Positions 49,001-59,942 of a DNA stretch of 64,000 nucleotides are shown here, piece after piece. Numbering within the stretch: position 1 is the stretch's first letter; every line of letters begins with the position of its first letter. The notes below the pieces were generated by a model. It was not told the DNA's origin. It worked only from the letters and a program-made list of their open reading frames with translations, and ran no database searches. Location of the stretch: NCBI RefSeq assembly GCF_965638725.1, contig NC_134982.1, positions 58,279,816 through 58,343,815 on the forward strand. Reading direction: 5' to 3'. Source of the stretch: Aptenodytes patagonicus. Taxonomy: Eukaryota > Chordata > Aves > Sphenisciformes > Spheniscidae. A program made the translations under genes and the position numbers.

Positions 49001-49286
49001 TTCTGGATATGAAAAATCATGATCAAATATTGCTAGCTGAGAGTTTACTCTGCACAATTTTTGTGAATTAAGCAATGAATAATACAGGGGGTTTTTTAGC
49101 TATTCATTCACTTGTGGCTTCTAAGGCAAATTGTAAATGCTTACAATGGAAAACAGCTTGTTAGACAATAAGCCAACATTCGATTGCTCCTTGCAGTAAA
49201 TGACTGGACAAGATTTCATCTGAGTAGATAATCTAATTATTACCACCCTATTTTGACTGTGGACATTTCTACTTGCTTTTGAACAG

Positions 49287-49414
49287 ATATTTCAATTCTT
49301 TCCTAATCCAGTTTATTTGTTCTGTGTGTGAGTCCTGTAGGAGAGACCTTTCATGTACAATGATGTCAAATGTTTCCACCCCTTGAGGTCCGCTGCACAA
49401 TAGATTGGTTCTTG
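49287..49414 (+). pseudogene. DNAH6: DNAH6 AAA4 exon with TGA stop
   Basis: Acceptor gcttttgaacag, IFQFF, a deleted segment, then VLCVSPVGETFHVQ-stop-CQMFPPLEVRCTIDWFL, matching VFQYF ... [31 protein letters not shown]. Arg is replaced by TGA (49361-49363). MSPVGEAFR and [13 protein letters not shown] are universal AAA4 signatures of dyneins. The donor is not evident. Confidence 0.94.
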
Positions 49415-49735
49415 CGGATTTGTGGTTACTGTGATCAAGCAATGTTTGTGGTGTCCAAATAGCAAACAACATCAATTATATGTACATACTTGTGTTAATA
49501 ACAGAATAAATAAGTATTTGGTCCCAAGATGTCAGCCATCATATTTTTAACTTACTGATTTCTTGCAAGCTGATTAATAAGAATGTCTCAAAAAAAACCC
49601 AAACCCTGGTTTTCTCTGACAGTAGTATTTTGCATTCTGAATTTTGCCCTCTTTAGGACCTTTCATGAAACCCAAATATTATTTGAGCTTATGCACATGA
49701 GAAGCTGCTCTTGAGATCATTTTTCCTCCCCGCAG

Positions 49736-49975
49736 TCGCCAAGAGAAGCACTTCTTTCTGTATCAAGGACATTTTTGTTGAATGTTGATCTTGGAAGTGA
49801 TTATATGAAAGAGAAACAATTCATAATATGTGGATATCCATATGAGTGTGACTGAAATGGCAGCTGGATTTTATACAGAGCTCTGACTACAATATTATAC
49901 AACATCCACTTCATATTTAGAATTAATCAAGCTCTACTTGAGAATATTGGCGGAGAAAAAGAAAAGAAAATTATT
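49736..49975 (+). pseudogene. DNAH6: DNAH6 AAA4-to-stalk exon with frameshift and TGA
   Basis: Acceptor cctccccgcag, [19 protein letters not shown], a frameshift near KEKQFIIC, then VDIHMSVTEMAAGFYTEL-stop-LQYYTTSTSYLELIKLYLRILAE. DNAH6 reads [61 protein letters not shown]. The triple Arg has become TGA-CTA-CAA; two of these changes fit decay of CGA codons at CpG. Donor GTACGT after 49975. Confidence 0.95.
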
Positions 49976-50231
49976 GTACGTGTAATTTTTCTGAATATAA
50001 TTCTCTGTTTGCTTTCTCTCCAGCTTTGTACTGTTCTTCAATTGCTTTGCTGCAGTTTGGAAGGATGTACCATAAATAATACATCAACAATTATGACAAG
50101 AGTTTTGTAAAGTAGTTACGTGACATATCTTTCTTCTTCATCAGCAAATAAAAGTAGAAAAATAATACCCATTTTGTTTCCTGTTATATTTGTGTTATGG
50201 TGTAAAACTCAAAGTACAATGCTAGAGCAGA

Positions 50232-50268
50232 AGTTCTAATTCCAAATGAGAGTTCTAATTCCAAATGA
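50232..50268 (+). repeat. 18-bp direct repeat, two copies
   Basis: AGTTCTAATTCCAAATGA occurs at 50232-50249 and again at 50251-50268, separated by one base. A recent tandem duplication in an intron. Confidence 0.9.
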
Positions 50269-50564
50269 ATCCAATTTTCACTTTTTGAACCTCACATGAA
50301 GATATGTCTAGTATCACTCATGACAAAACAGTTAATGAATACTAAAATAAATATATTATGATGTCCATTTGCCAATTAAAACTATTAAATAAATCTGAGC
50401 TTTACAATAGCAGGCTATTACAGAAATCAGAAATTATTACATACAATGCAACTGAGTGTAGCTGGTAAGGTTACAAAAATAAATTTCAACATATTTGGGA
50501 CCAGCAACTGGAAAAAATCTGAAGTTTTTGAAGTATTTTCACTCATAAGTTTCTTATATTTCAG

Positions 50565-50729
50565 GAACAGGGCTGTGAACAGTTGTTCATCCAAATTATT
50601 GGAAAAAAACAGCTTGCATATAAAATGAAATTAAATCTCTCAGCTTTAAAGACAGTCCTCAAAGAGAAATCAGTACATGTTGAAACTGTGATGGAAAAAC
50701 TAATGGTGGATCAAGAAAATGCTGATCAG
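50565..50729 (+). pseudogene. DNAH6: DNAH6 stalk exon with 1-base deletion
   Basis: Acceptor tatatttcag, RNRAVNSCSSKLLEKN, a single-base deletion, then LAYKMKLNLSALKTVLKEKS and ETVMEKLMVDQENADQ, donor GTACAA. DNAH6 has RDRVKNGLTKLLETN ILVDKMKLDLSALEPVLLAKS and EALMEKLAVDQESADQ. This is the start of the antiparallel coiled-coil stalk. Confidence 0.94.
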
Positions 50730-51984
50730 GTACAAAGAATTGTCTTGTATTATTTATTTATGAGATAACATATTACTGCTCAATAACTAACAGCTGAAAT
50801 TTTATATTTAAGGATCAGTAATTCTAGGTAATATGTTTTTCTTTATGTGACATAGTAGAAGAGAAAGTCAACAATACAAGAGTAAGCATTGGCATGGGAG
50901 TCTGGGAGGGAAAGGCAGCTAGATACCATATCACCTCTCTGTGCTGCTGTTTTCATCAGCATGACTGTTCCTGTGAAAGGATGACAGATTTCAGAATGCT
51001 GCTTTCAAAAAAATGTCACATTATCTTCAATATGTGTTCTTTACTGGGGTTGCCAGTAAATAAATGCTGTTGGAGCATAACAGGCAGTGAGGTACACAGG
51101 ACTTGGCTTGGCCTGCATATCCTTTGTAGTTGTTATGTTGGGGACAGTGGGGTGAATTCTAGCCAGGACATTTAAGCTCATTAAAATCTTAGCTGCAATG
51201 TGCAGTGGTGGCAGAACTCCACAGACACTTAAAAGAACAAGATCATTTGAAGTGATATTGTATAGATTATTCATTAGCAAGATAAAAATATCAAGATGAG
51301 CGTATATAATTGTTATATATTGAAAAACAAAGTAGAGGAATTTTCTTCTGTAAAGGATCCTGTAGCTTTCTTGTATGTGCCTCTTGTTGCATTCAGTCCA
51401 AGTTGCTACCTGCTAGCCTCTGTGGGTTTGGGAATAACCAGAAAAATCCTCAACAAGAAATAATTTACAACAAGGAAAAGCTATTTACAATATGTAGATT
51501 TGTTTTTAAAAAATCCATAGTTTTGGGGGGTTTGTTTTGGTTTTTTTTTTTTCAACTAGCCCTTACTTACATCTTTTTTTTCAATGTGTCTGTGTAGTGG
51601 GGATTTGACTGGCTGTCCCCAAGCTTGAGGAAATTCACCTGTGTTGAGTCAGGCTGAATATGAAAAAGGACACATAGGAGAAAGTTACAAGATCAGCTAA
51701 GGGTCATTCTTTTACATTGTCCAGCATATAACCACTAAATATTCTCATCTTGCTAATATTATTCTGAAATTCATAACCTGCACCTTTTTTGTTTTGTGTA
51801 ATACTGTTCTCTTCTATTTCCATGGTCTTATATGCATGGACACATGCTCACATAAAGTGTACAACAAAATTTTCTTTTGATATTTCCCACCAGCTAACAA
51901 GCATGAGAGCTGCTAATGCTGCAAAATAACAGCATTCTATCCTAATCCTCATCTCAGTTTTTCAGTACTTAATGGGTGGCTACA

Positions 51985-52262
51985 AAGGGGATTGTCTCTT
52001 CACAAAGCGCCACATGGAGAAGGCAAGGGGCAACAGGTGCAAGTTGCACCAGGAGAGGTTTCATCTTGATATAAGAAAGATATTTTTCACAGTGAGAACA
52101 ATTAATCACTGGAACAACCTCCCCAGGGATGTGGTAGAGTCAAGATGCGACTGGATGGGGTGCTAGATAATCTCATCTAGGCTCCCTTTCCCTTGAAAGG
52201 TTGGACCAGATGATCTTTAGAGGTCCCTTCCAACCTGGGCTGTTCTATGGTTCTATATTTCT
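51985..52262 (+). mobile_element. CR1 3' end
   Basis: AAGGGGCAACAGGTGCAAGTTGCACC, TGGAACAACCTCCCCAGGG, GGTTGGACCAGATGATCTTTAGAGG and the tail TTCTATGGTTCTATATTTC mark a 5'-truncated CR1 on the plus strand. It ends about 160 bases before the next DNAH6 exon. Confidence 0.92.
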
Positions 52263-52423
52263 AAGTCTCCAGTGGCTGCTGCTGTGCATGTGGAAGAAAG
52301 TAATAACTGTTTCCCATCTCTCTCTGTACACTCTAAGTGGAGTAGTGAACATTAACAGTGAAGAACAAACTCTTTTAAAAAATACTTCATTTTGAAAAGT
52401 CTTGACTGCATATTTAATTTCAG

Positions 52424-52629
52424 GTTTGTTGTGTTGTTCAGGAAGATGAAGCTATTGCTAAAGTGAAAGCAGAAGAGACTCAAGCAATAGCTAAAGATAC
52501 TCAGAGAAACCGGGATGAAGTTGTCCCAGCTTTAGAGGCTGTAAATAAGGCTTTTGACTCCTTAGAGAAAGCATGTATTTCTGAAATTGGAGTTTTTAAG
52601 AAACCACCAGTTCTTGTCATGATAGTAAT
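52424..52629 (+). pseudogene. DNAH6: DNAH6 stalk exon, still open
   Basis: Acceptor ttaatttcag, then [62 protein letters not shown], matching [56 protein letters not shown]. No disabling change; donor GTAAGC at 52630. KPP.LV is the conserved end of the first stalk helix before the microtubule-binding tip. Confidence 0.95.
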
Positions 52630-53127
52630 GTAAGCTATTTGTATTCTTTTAAATGCCAAGTAAGCTGTTCAGCATTTCTTATTGCTTTCCTTTTTGGCCA
52701 ATCACCTTTACATTTAGTGTGCTGCTTGTGTCTATCAACACCTTTCTTGGCAAAAATATTACTCATCCTATATTTATTTTTCCTCGAGCAAAATACTCAC
52801 TAACCATTTTAAATGAAAGATGTTTTTTTCACCATGCTATGTTAATTTATGAATGGTTGTTCCTGGACCAAAACCCCTGTGAAGAATACCTTTGAACCTA
52901 AAAGAAATTCAGTATTGACATTTAGCACATCTAACTGGCCTCACTCAGATATGCAGGCTTTCTGAACTTCACAGACATTCACAACAAGCTGCCAACTTTG
53001 TGATTTACCTTCCTCTGTAGTTTCTAGAACTAAATAGGAACAACAAGATAGAGTAACCTAAAAAAATTAAATGTGTATGACATGCATTGATGTTTGTTAC
53101 ATTTTGGTTTGTCATGTTTTGATTAAT

Positions 53128-53177
53128 TTTCATACATAACCTTTTCATACATAACCTTTTTCATACATAACCTTTTC
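53128..53177 (+). repeat. three tandem copies of CATACATAACCTTTT
   Basis: The unit TTTTCATACATAACC (15-16 bases with one T-length difference) is repeated three times in an intron. Confidence 0.85.
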
Positions 53178-53871
53178 AAATAGTCTTTGTGTGCACTCAG
53201 CTCGACTTTCTTGCTCTAAATAAGCAGTCTTTTGGGATTGTACTGACATAATGTCTTATGAAAAAATTACAACCAGCATCTGAGAGGTAAGCAAACCTTT
53301 TCTGTCAGGAAGGTGTCATTAAAAAACAAAAGGTGGGCATAACTTTTAGTTGATGATATCATAAACAATACACATTTTACAAAAATGAGAACAACAGAAA
53401 CCAGAGATGATAAAAGACCCATTTTTAAATATGTGTAGCAGTGGGGTTTTTTGTTTCTTGAAGCTTCCTATTTTTTTTCGTTTACCTGTTCATAAACTAC
53501 ATACTCCAAGTATTTTTAAATGCAAAAACTGTGGTTTTTAATTTAAGACTGAGTTACTTGTTCACATTGTTTATTGCATTAGCAATTTCTCATTATTTGG
53601 TCAGTGTTATCAGGATACTCTTTTGTTTTCACATGAACTTATTCAGTTTTTAAAATGTCTTTCAGAACTTGTAAGAAAGGCTAACTCCATAATTTTCAGT
53701 ATGAAAAAGGGCTTGGTTATTTTCTACTTTGTGGCAAGCATGATTAGACATTCATGAAATTTTTGGGAATTAAAACAAAAGACCAGTTCTTTGGTTAGCA
53801 GACTGTCTTGAGAGTTCAAACCTGTTACCTGAAATTTCAGTATCAGAAAGCCATAAGGCCCATTCTGCTAG

Positions 53872-53948
53872 TGAAGAAGCAATTTTGGTAGCTTGCCTTT
53901 GAAATGTCTGCATTGATGAATTAAAACTAGAGAGGTGATGACTGTACA
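53872..53948 (+). pseudogene. DNAH6: tentative DNAH6 exon at the stalk tip
   Basis: EAILVACL at the left and, in another frame, KLE then GDD at the right could be remnants of DNAH6 EAISILLN...AKQLLGDSN, which must lie between 52,629 and 54,326. The order is right but identity is low and stops are present. Confidence 0.3.
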
Positions 53949-54325
53949 TCATTTCATGCTTTTATGAAGCAGTAATCTCTGAACTCTTTCCCTGCTTGCA
54001 CATCTGCTGTCTTTATGCATATAGCATTCTTCATTTTCCTCAGGAGGAGGGCTGTTCCTCAGCTTTCCGATGTCCTAAAGCAGAGAGCCAATTTTAACAA
54101 ATTTAGATTATATCTACAGAAAAACAATTTTTTTTTTAAAAAAGTCCTATTGTCTTTATCAAGCATTTGTTGTGGTAAATCACTTCAAAGCACTATACAC
54201 GAAATCACTCAAAATATGCAAGTTTGTGTTAGTTAAAACATTGCTTTCTAATTTTATATCATTGGTTTTTTAATTTCATCTCTTAAGCCTCTTATACAAC
54301 TTCCTTGATATGCTGATTTTATTAG

Positions 54326-54556
54326 AAAGCTTTCAGAATACGATAAAGAAAATTTAAACCCTCAAATACTGTCAAAAGCTGCAGAGATACACCACTAACC
54401 CAGATTTTGCACCTGAAAAAGTAGAAAGGGTTTCAAAAACATGCAGGTCCATGAGTATGTGGGTGAGAGCTATGGATTTTCTCTGTAAGATACTCAAAGA
54501 AGTTGAACAAAAGAGGCAAAAACTTAATGCTGCACAGGCACTCAATTTATCTTACA
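54326..54556 (+). pseudogene. DNAH6: DNAH6 stalk exon with frameshift and stop
   Basis: Acceptor tgattttattag, [20 protein letters not shown] then TAA in frame (54396-54398). After a shift: [28 protein letters not shown] and [21 protein letters not shown]6: RLLEYDKENIKPQILAKLQ, NPDFVPEKVEKVSKACKSMC MWVRAMDL, VVKEVEPKRQKLRAAQA. The end is approximate and a further indel follows AAQA. MWVRAMD marks the base of the returning stalk helix. Confidence 0.94.
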
Positions 54557-56263
54557 CATGATTTATTTCTTCCATGACTTCTTTGTAGTGATGAAAAGCT
54601 GAGTTATTACATGTAGTTATGTAGTTTAGTGGCACGGTCACATTGGAGGCTAAGATAGCATTTACTGAAGCCTGCACGAGCAAATACAGATCTGTCGTTC
54701 TTTACTGAAGCAGGTCACAGTCAAATACAGCCATTCTCACCTCTGCTTTTCCTCCATCCTCTTGGCCCAGACCCTGGGCTGCTGACCTCTCCAGCTAGAG
54801 AAGTTAATTCTGGTTCTAAGCCTCTTGTATCCCATTTGTGCAGAGTAAGAACCTGCATGAAGAGCCATAGAGGAGCTTTATTATTGGGATAGAATCACCA
54901 CAGTGATCCACCCGTGTATTTGCAGTGACATTATGAGCCAGTTTTTCCAGGTTGGGTGGACAGAAATGATCTCAAGATGATTTTCTGAAGATCTGTGGTC
55001 CAGAAGAGACTTCCTCCCTTACCTCTATTTCAAACTTCAATAAGCTATTGAAAAAAGAATCTTGACAAATGCAAGCATGAGAAAAGACATCTGTCGTTAT
55101 GAGAACACTGTTTTAGAGGCAGGACAGAAACTTTCTATATTACAGCCATTTGACTGAGGGCAGTTTTATTTAACTTAGCAGTAGGCTCCTAATTATATCT
55201 ACTGTTTGTGTATGTGATCTCTCACTCCTTTTATCAGCTTCCAAGTATCAAGCCAACAGTCTTGGATATCTCATCCCAAATGTTTGCTCTGCCATCTTAG
55301 GCCAAACTTAACACTACAGGGTCTACTCTTTAAGATGAACAGATGAGGGTGAGACACATAGGGGATCAGAGAAAAGCATTACAAGGCCAGTATGAGAAAA
55401 GTCTTGGAGAGAAAACAAGCCTTGGTGATTTTTTTTCTTTAAGCCAGAGAACCAAATCTTTCATTTTCATACTGCCAGCATAGAGCTACCTGTCCATGCT
55501 CACACAAGGCTATAAGAACTTTGCATCAGGCAGTCTTATGATACATGGAATACCAAGTCAACAGTAAAATATCTGCATGCATGACACCAAAACTTCACTG
55601 GTGTGGTGCTTTACTGGCCTTTACCCTTTTTTTTAACATACACTACTGTGAGAAATCCAACAGCCAAGAGTTTTGCAGTTTCTTCTGGATCCCCTCAGCA
55701 AATGTTGTATATTAGGGACTGAAAGAAACTGATAGGAATGTGAAGAGGAGAGGCAATGTACGTATCAGCTCAAGTCTGTCGCTCCTTGTCCATAACAGGT
55801 AAGGAAAAACTGCCAGTCAACAGTGGCCTCCACTAACCTACTAATGAGATTGGGAATAAATATTAGAGCAAACCAGGGATACAACAGGAGGTAAGCATAT
55901 AAAACTGCTAGGGAAAAAATAATCTCTTAGAAGATAATCCAAACCTTGTATTTTTCAATTGGTTACCAAGAACCATGGCTCTCATTCAAGCTCACCTGAC
56001 CTGAGCTGGAGAACTTATAGCTGTGCTGGAGGTGGGCAGGTTTGATGGGAGGAAAGCATCAAGAATTTTGAAGCTGAGATTTCAAACATCACAGGGAATG
56101 CATTCAGAGCAGCCACTTACGTGGCCTATTATGGAGCTTTTACAGCACGATAGAGGAAGCTCATGAGTAAAAATAATCTTCCTTTTCTTTCTTTCTAGAA
56201 TGTTCTTGTAAAAGGTATCCAAGATCAGTTTGTATCCATTTCAAATTAGTCATTATATCCACA
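54557..56263 (+). other. intronic sequence, no exon recognised
   Basis: The exon(s) for the second stalk helix and the start of AAA5 (AALEDEQVRWEESI through GAFTAQYR) should lie between here and 57,118. None is recognised. Confidence 0.5.
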
Positions 56264-56875
56264 TGTGGTGGGCTGACCCCAACTAGCAGCTAAGCCCCAC
56301 ACAGCTGCTCACTCACTTCCCACTTTTCAGTGGGATGGAGCAGAGAATTGAAAGAACAAAAGCTGAAAAATTGTGGGTCAAGATAAAAACAGTCTAATAG
56401 GTGAAGCAAAGCTGTGCGCACAAGCAAAGCAAAACAAAAGGGAATTTATTCAGGAATTTATTTACTACTTCCCATCGGTAGGCAGGTGTTTAGATACTTT
56501 CCTGGAAAGCAGGGCCTCAGTACGCACAATGGTTACTTGGGAAGACAAATGCCATAAACACAAACATTCCCCCCTTTCTTCCTCTTTCCCCCAGCTTTTA
56601 TTGCTGAGTGTGAGGTCATATGGTATGGGATATCCCTTTGGTCAGATGGTGTCAGCCGTCCCAGCTGTGTCCATTCCCAGTTCCCGCAGCCTGCTCGCTG
56701 TGGGGGCAGAGTAGGGACCCCCCCCCCGGAATAAAACCTTGACACTGTGCAATCGCTTCTCAGCAATAGCCAAAACACTGGTGTATTATCAACACTGGTT
56801 TAGTCACAAATCCAAAACAGCACCATATGGACTGCTATAAAGAAAATTAACTCTGTCCTAGCCAGACCCAGTACA
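56264..56875 (-). mobile_element. solo LTR (family A)
   Basis: TGTGGTGGGCTGACCCCAAC at the left and AGCCAGACCCAGTACA at the right bound a TG...CA element of about 612 bases in minus orientation. Flanks CCACA (56259-56263) and CCACT (56876-56880) match at four of five positions, compatible with a 5-bp target-site duplication. Same family as 1294-1885 and others. Confidence 0.85.
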
Positions 56876-57117
56876 CCACTAAGCAGTCCTGCCCATCAAC
56901 ATAATGATGTTCCTCAGCCTGCTATTAGTTCTTAATAATACAGTCTCAGACAGATGTCTTCTCTGAAATGAGGTGAAGCTTGTAATTTCCTAATCCAGTT
57001 CATAGCCTTCCAATGGCGAAATTTTTCAGTCACTATGTACTCATATTCAAACGTTTGTTTTTACAAATCTCTCTGAGGAGTACCTAGACATCTTGTTTAA
57101 TAGCTAATATTTTTCAG

Positions 57118-57299
57118 CTGATAGACTGCTCTATCAAGAAATGCCAAAATGTAGATGCCAGTAAGTCTGGTTTTCAGTCTGATAAACATATTGGGAGACC
57201 TTCAGCAGAGAGATTGCCATGTGAAAACGTATCTACAGAAAACGGGATCCTTGTCACTCAGGGACAATGCTGGCCCTTGATGATTAATCCCCAGATCAG
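57118..57299 (+). pseudogene. DNAH6: DNAH6 AAA5 exon with several indels
   Basis: Acceptor ttttcag, LIDCSIKKCQNVDA, frameshift, FSLINILGD, frameshift, LPCENVSTENGILVTQGQCW PLMINPQ, donor GTGAGC. DNAH6: LIECWIQDCQSLEI, FSLINILGD, LPRDLISTENGILVTQGRRW PLMIDPQDQ. The last codons show one further base deletion. LPxDxxSxENGI and RWPLMIDPQ are AAA5 signatures. Confidence 0.95.
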
Positions 57300-58219
57300 G
57301 TGAGCAGTATATATAAACAAGCCCTATTGATTTATTTAGTCAAAAGCTGGACTCCTGTCACTGGGTATTGAGAGTTTCTAAAAGTCAGGTGAGCCCAGAT
57401 CTTTAGATGTTGTAACCTGACAGAGAGGTACAGTGAAGTGAATTCAACTGTAGAGATTAATATCAGCTGAATTTTCATGTCCATACTTTTAAAATACTAG
57501 ATGAGTGACAAAAGTGGCTCAACAAACACAGTGAAATCACTCACACTGAACAAAATTCTATGATGTAACTTTTCCAGTTTATTAATTCCAAAACCTAGCT
57601 AATGCAAATTGTTTTAGGATCAAATTGCCTGCCCTAGAAGAGGAACGGTATGTGCTTTCAACCGAAGAGCTCTGAAACACTATTTTGCCCCTCTCTGCCA
57701 GGTTCCATGTAGCGGGTCTCTAAAATTACTGGAGAAACACATTAAGCTAGGAGTTCTGCAGATGTGCAGAAGAGGACAAGATTTGCCTTAGGCTAATATG
57801 TTCATAAGCACAAGTCATTCCAAAAGGAGTGTTCAAATTCCCATTTCTTTTCTGTCCATTTGAAGAATGAACTGCATCACAGCATGTCAGCTTTGGAAAC
57901 CATGGTCTGGTGGAACTCCCTTCAAACCAGTTCTTTCTTCAGATTAGATCTGTTACGTGATTTGGATGATCTGAGTCTGCAAATAGAAAAGTGTAGGCAA
58001 TATAAAGAAAGTTGAAGATCCCAAAGTGTAGAATAAGAACTGCAGATTTTATGGAGGCAGGAAGAGGCATTATCATCTGAGGAGGTTTAACAGAGAAGTT
58101 ATGCAATTGATCTACTCTTCTGATTTAAAAAAAAAAAAATTAATAATTGTAATTTTGAGTATTGTGGCAATATGCTAATTTACCTGACTTTAGTGATGAT
58201 TCTTCTATTTTCTGTGGAG

Positions 58220-58350
58220 GCAAACTGTTGGATAAAACCCAAAGAATCTAAAAATGGCTTACAGATAATTAATCTTAGTAATTCTAGCTTTCTGTGCACT
58301 CTTGAGAATTTGATTCATTTGGGTTTACTTGTTCTCCTAGAAGAGTTTTT
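58220..58350 (+). pseudogene. DNAH6: DNAH6 AAA5 exon, still open
   Basis: Acceptor tctgtggag, then [42 protein letters not shown], matching ANRWIRNKESKSGLKIIKLT, DSNFLRTLENSIRLGLPVLL EE. The right end is unclear because similarity stops after LLEE without a good donor. Confidence 0.92.
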
Positions 58351-59830
58351 TGTCCATAAATTTATATTATTTTTCTTGTATTTCAATTTTTAATAATATG
58401 CTGCAGATGGTAGTTTCTCTTATATATAATTCCAAAAAAAACACAATTAAATGAAGCTCTTTCAAAAAAGCAAGCAAAAACCTTTGAAATTTAAAAAGCA
58501 CAGCAAGAGTAAAAAATTATTTTATGTGAGAAAAACTTAGACACAACCAGGACTCAGTAATATCTTTTTGTTCTGTTCTGTTTTCCCTTCAGGAAATTAT
58601 ATTCCATTTGAAATTTGATATGGGTGGGAAATAAGCACAGGAAATTTTATTAATAGGACAAGGTGGTTTTGAAAAATACAGAAAACACGTTATTTCTTTT
58701 AAAAAGTCTATTACCACCTTTTCTTCATAATTCTACCTGGTTTTGCATGGGAATGCCACATAAATTTCCCTTGCTGTCCTCAAAGATAATATTAATCAAG
58801 CTCATGAAAAGAATGCTGAGGTACCAGCAGATGAGAAACTCAATGTGTGGGTAGAAGGAAAATGCTTTATTTTACAGATGCTAAGGATAAAGCATCTGAA
58901 AGACTTAAACATACCCTATAAGATATGCATCTACAGAAAGGTCCAATATTGAAGAGAAAATACAAATTAAGGGCCTGATAGATGGGAATTCGTCCCACAT
59001 GAAGCAGCAAAGTAAGTAGCAGGGAGGAGATACTGGGAAACAAAACCTGAAGACTGCTGCTTTATCAAACAATGAGGCAACTGTGAGAAAATGCCAGAGC
59101 TTAAGACTGTGATTCTGGAAACTGGCTTGGAAGAAGGAGATTAATTTTAAGACAGCACAGCAGTGCTGTTTAATTTTATGTTGTTGATGGCAATCGCCAG
59201 AGACAAGACTAGAGAGAGAAAAAAAGGTGACAAAGCCTCTTGAAACTTCTGAGGAGGACAAAGAGGCAGAGGAAGAAGAGAAACTGCAGAAGCCAGAGTT
59301 ATGAAAGCCAAAGAAAGACAAACTTTTGGAAGAAGCAGTGAGTGAACTGACATACCTGGAGAGAAACAGTACATGACGGTCCCTACCCTGGCATTATCTG
59401 TTGGACAGGCTGCAGTGAACTCACATTGCACTCTTTCACTGCCTACCCAGAAGGCGGCATCAGGAGGACACAAATCACATCCAATTTCTAGTTTCTTTTT
59501 TCCAAACCACAGCTAAGAAACCGCTTCTTCACTTCTGTGTCTTCACCTGCTTCCTTGGGGAGAGATGAAAATGGTTTTGTGACTGAGCTTTTAACTGTCT
59601 ACTGTGTGACCTTGCCCTGTACCACAGCAGTTAGCAAAAAGAAAAAACAAAAAAATTCCTCTCTGGACAAAGATTGATGTTGTATAAATGAGCATCCTAA
59701 TGCTCACCTTGCAACTGGTGTAGTGGTAGTGGTATAGCGGAAATGTACTTCCTCCCAAAACACTGTTGGGATCAAAAATATAAAGCATTCTCCAGAGACT
59801 CCAAAAGCATCATAAGTGGTGTAGGATGCG
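58351..59830 (+). other. intronic sequence, no exon recognised
   Basis: The exon with DPALEPILLK and the NPHYLPE motif is expected between 58,350 and 61,946 but not found. A purine-rich stretch at 59,020-59,330 encodes charged open frames without recognisable identity. Confidence 0.5.
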
Positions 59831-59839
59831 AGAAGACTT

Positions 59840-59942
59840 TGTTACGGTAACCCAGGATAGTTCACCTCCCTTATCCAAGTATGTGGAGTCCCAAGCACGT
59901 CTTATCTTGTTGTTACGGTAACCTGGGATAGTTCACTTCCCT
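59840..59942 (+). repeat. direct repeat with palindromic core GTTACGGTAAC
   Basis: TGTTACGGTAACC followed by GGATAGTTCACxTCCCT occurs at 59840-59871 and 59911-59942, 71 bases apart, with only a few differences. The core GTTACGGTAAC is an odd-length inverted repeat. The downstream 350 bases contain ATTAAA (60171-60176), so the pair could be enhancer repeats of a decayed LTR ending near 60,270. That assignment is inference. Confidence 0.6.

Larger units (their letters stand above)
41358..49286 (+). other. repeat-rich interval where AAA4 exons are missing
   Basis: Between the exon at 41,265 and that at 49,287 the exons for the start of AAA4, including its P-loop GVGGTGKQS and the LPTPAKSHYVFNLRD block, should occur. 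None is recognised. The interval holds a CR1 3' end, an LTR and a CR1 5' half, and otherwise AT-rich DNA (for example 46,100-49,286) without identifiable features. Confidence 0.55.

Noticed and set aside
59020-59330. Glu/Lys-rich stretch as a retrocopy of a chromatin protein
   Set aside because: Charged composition only; I could not match it to any family.
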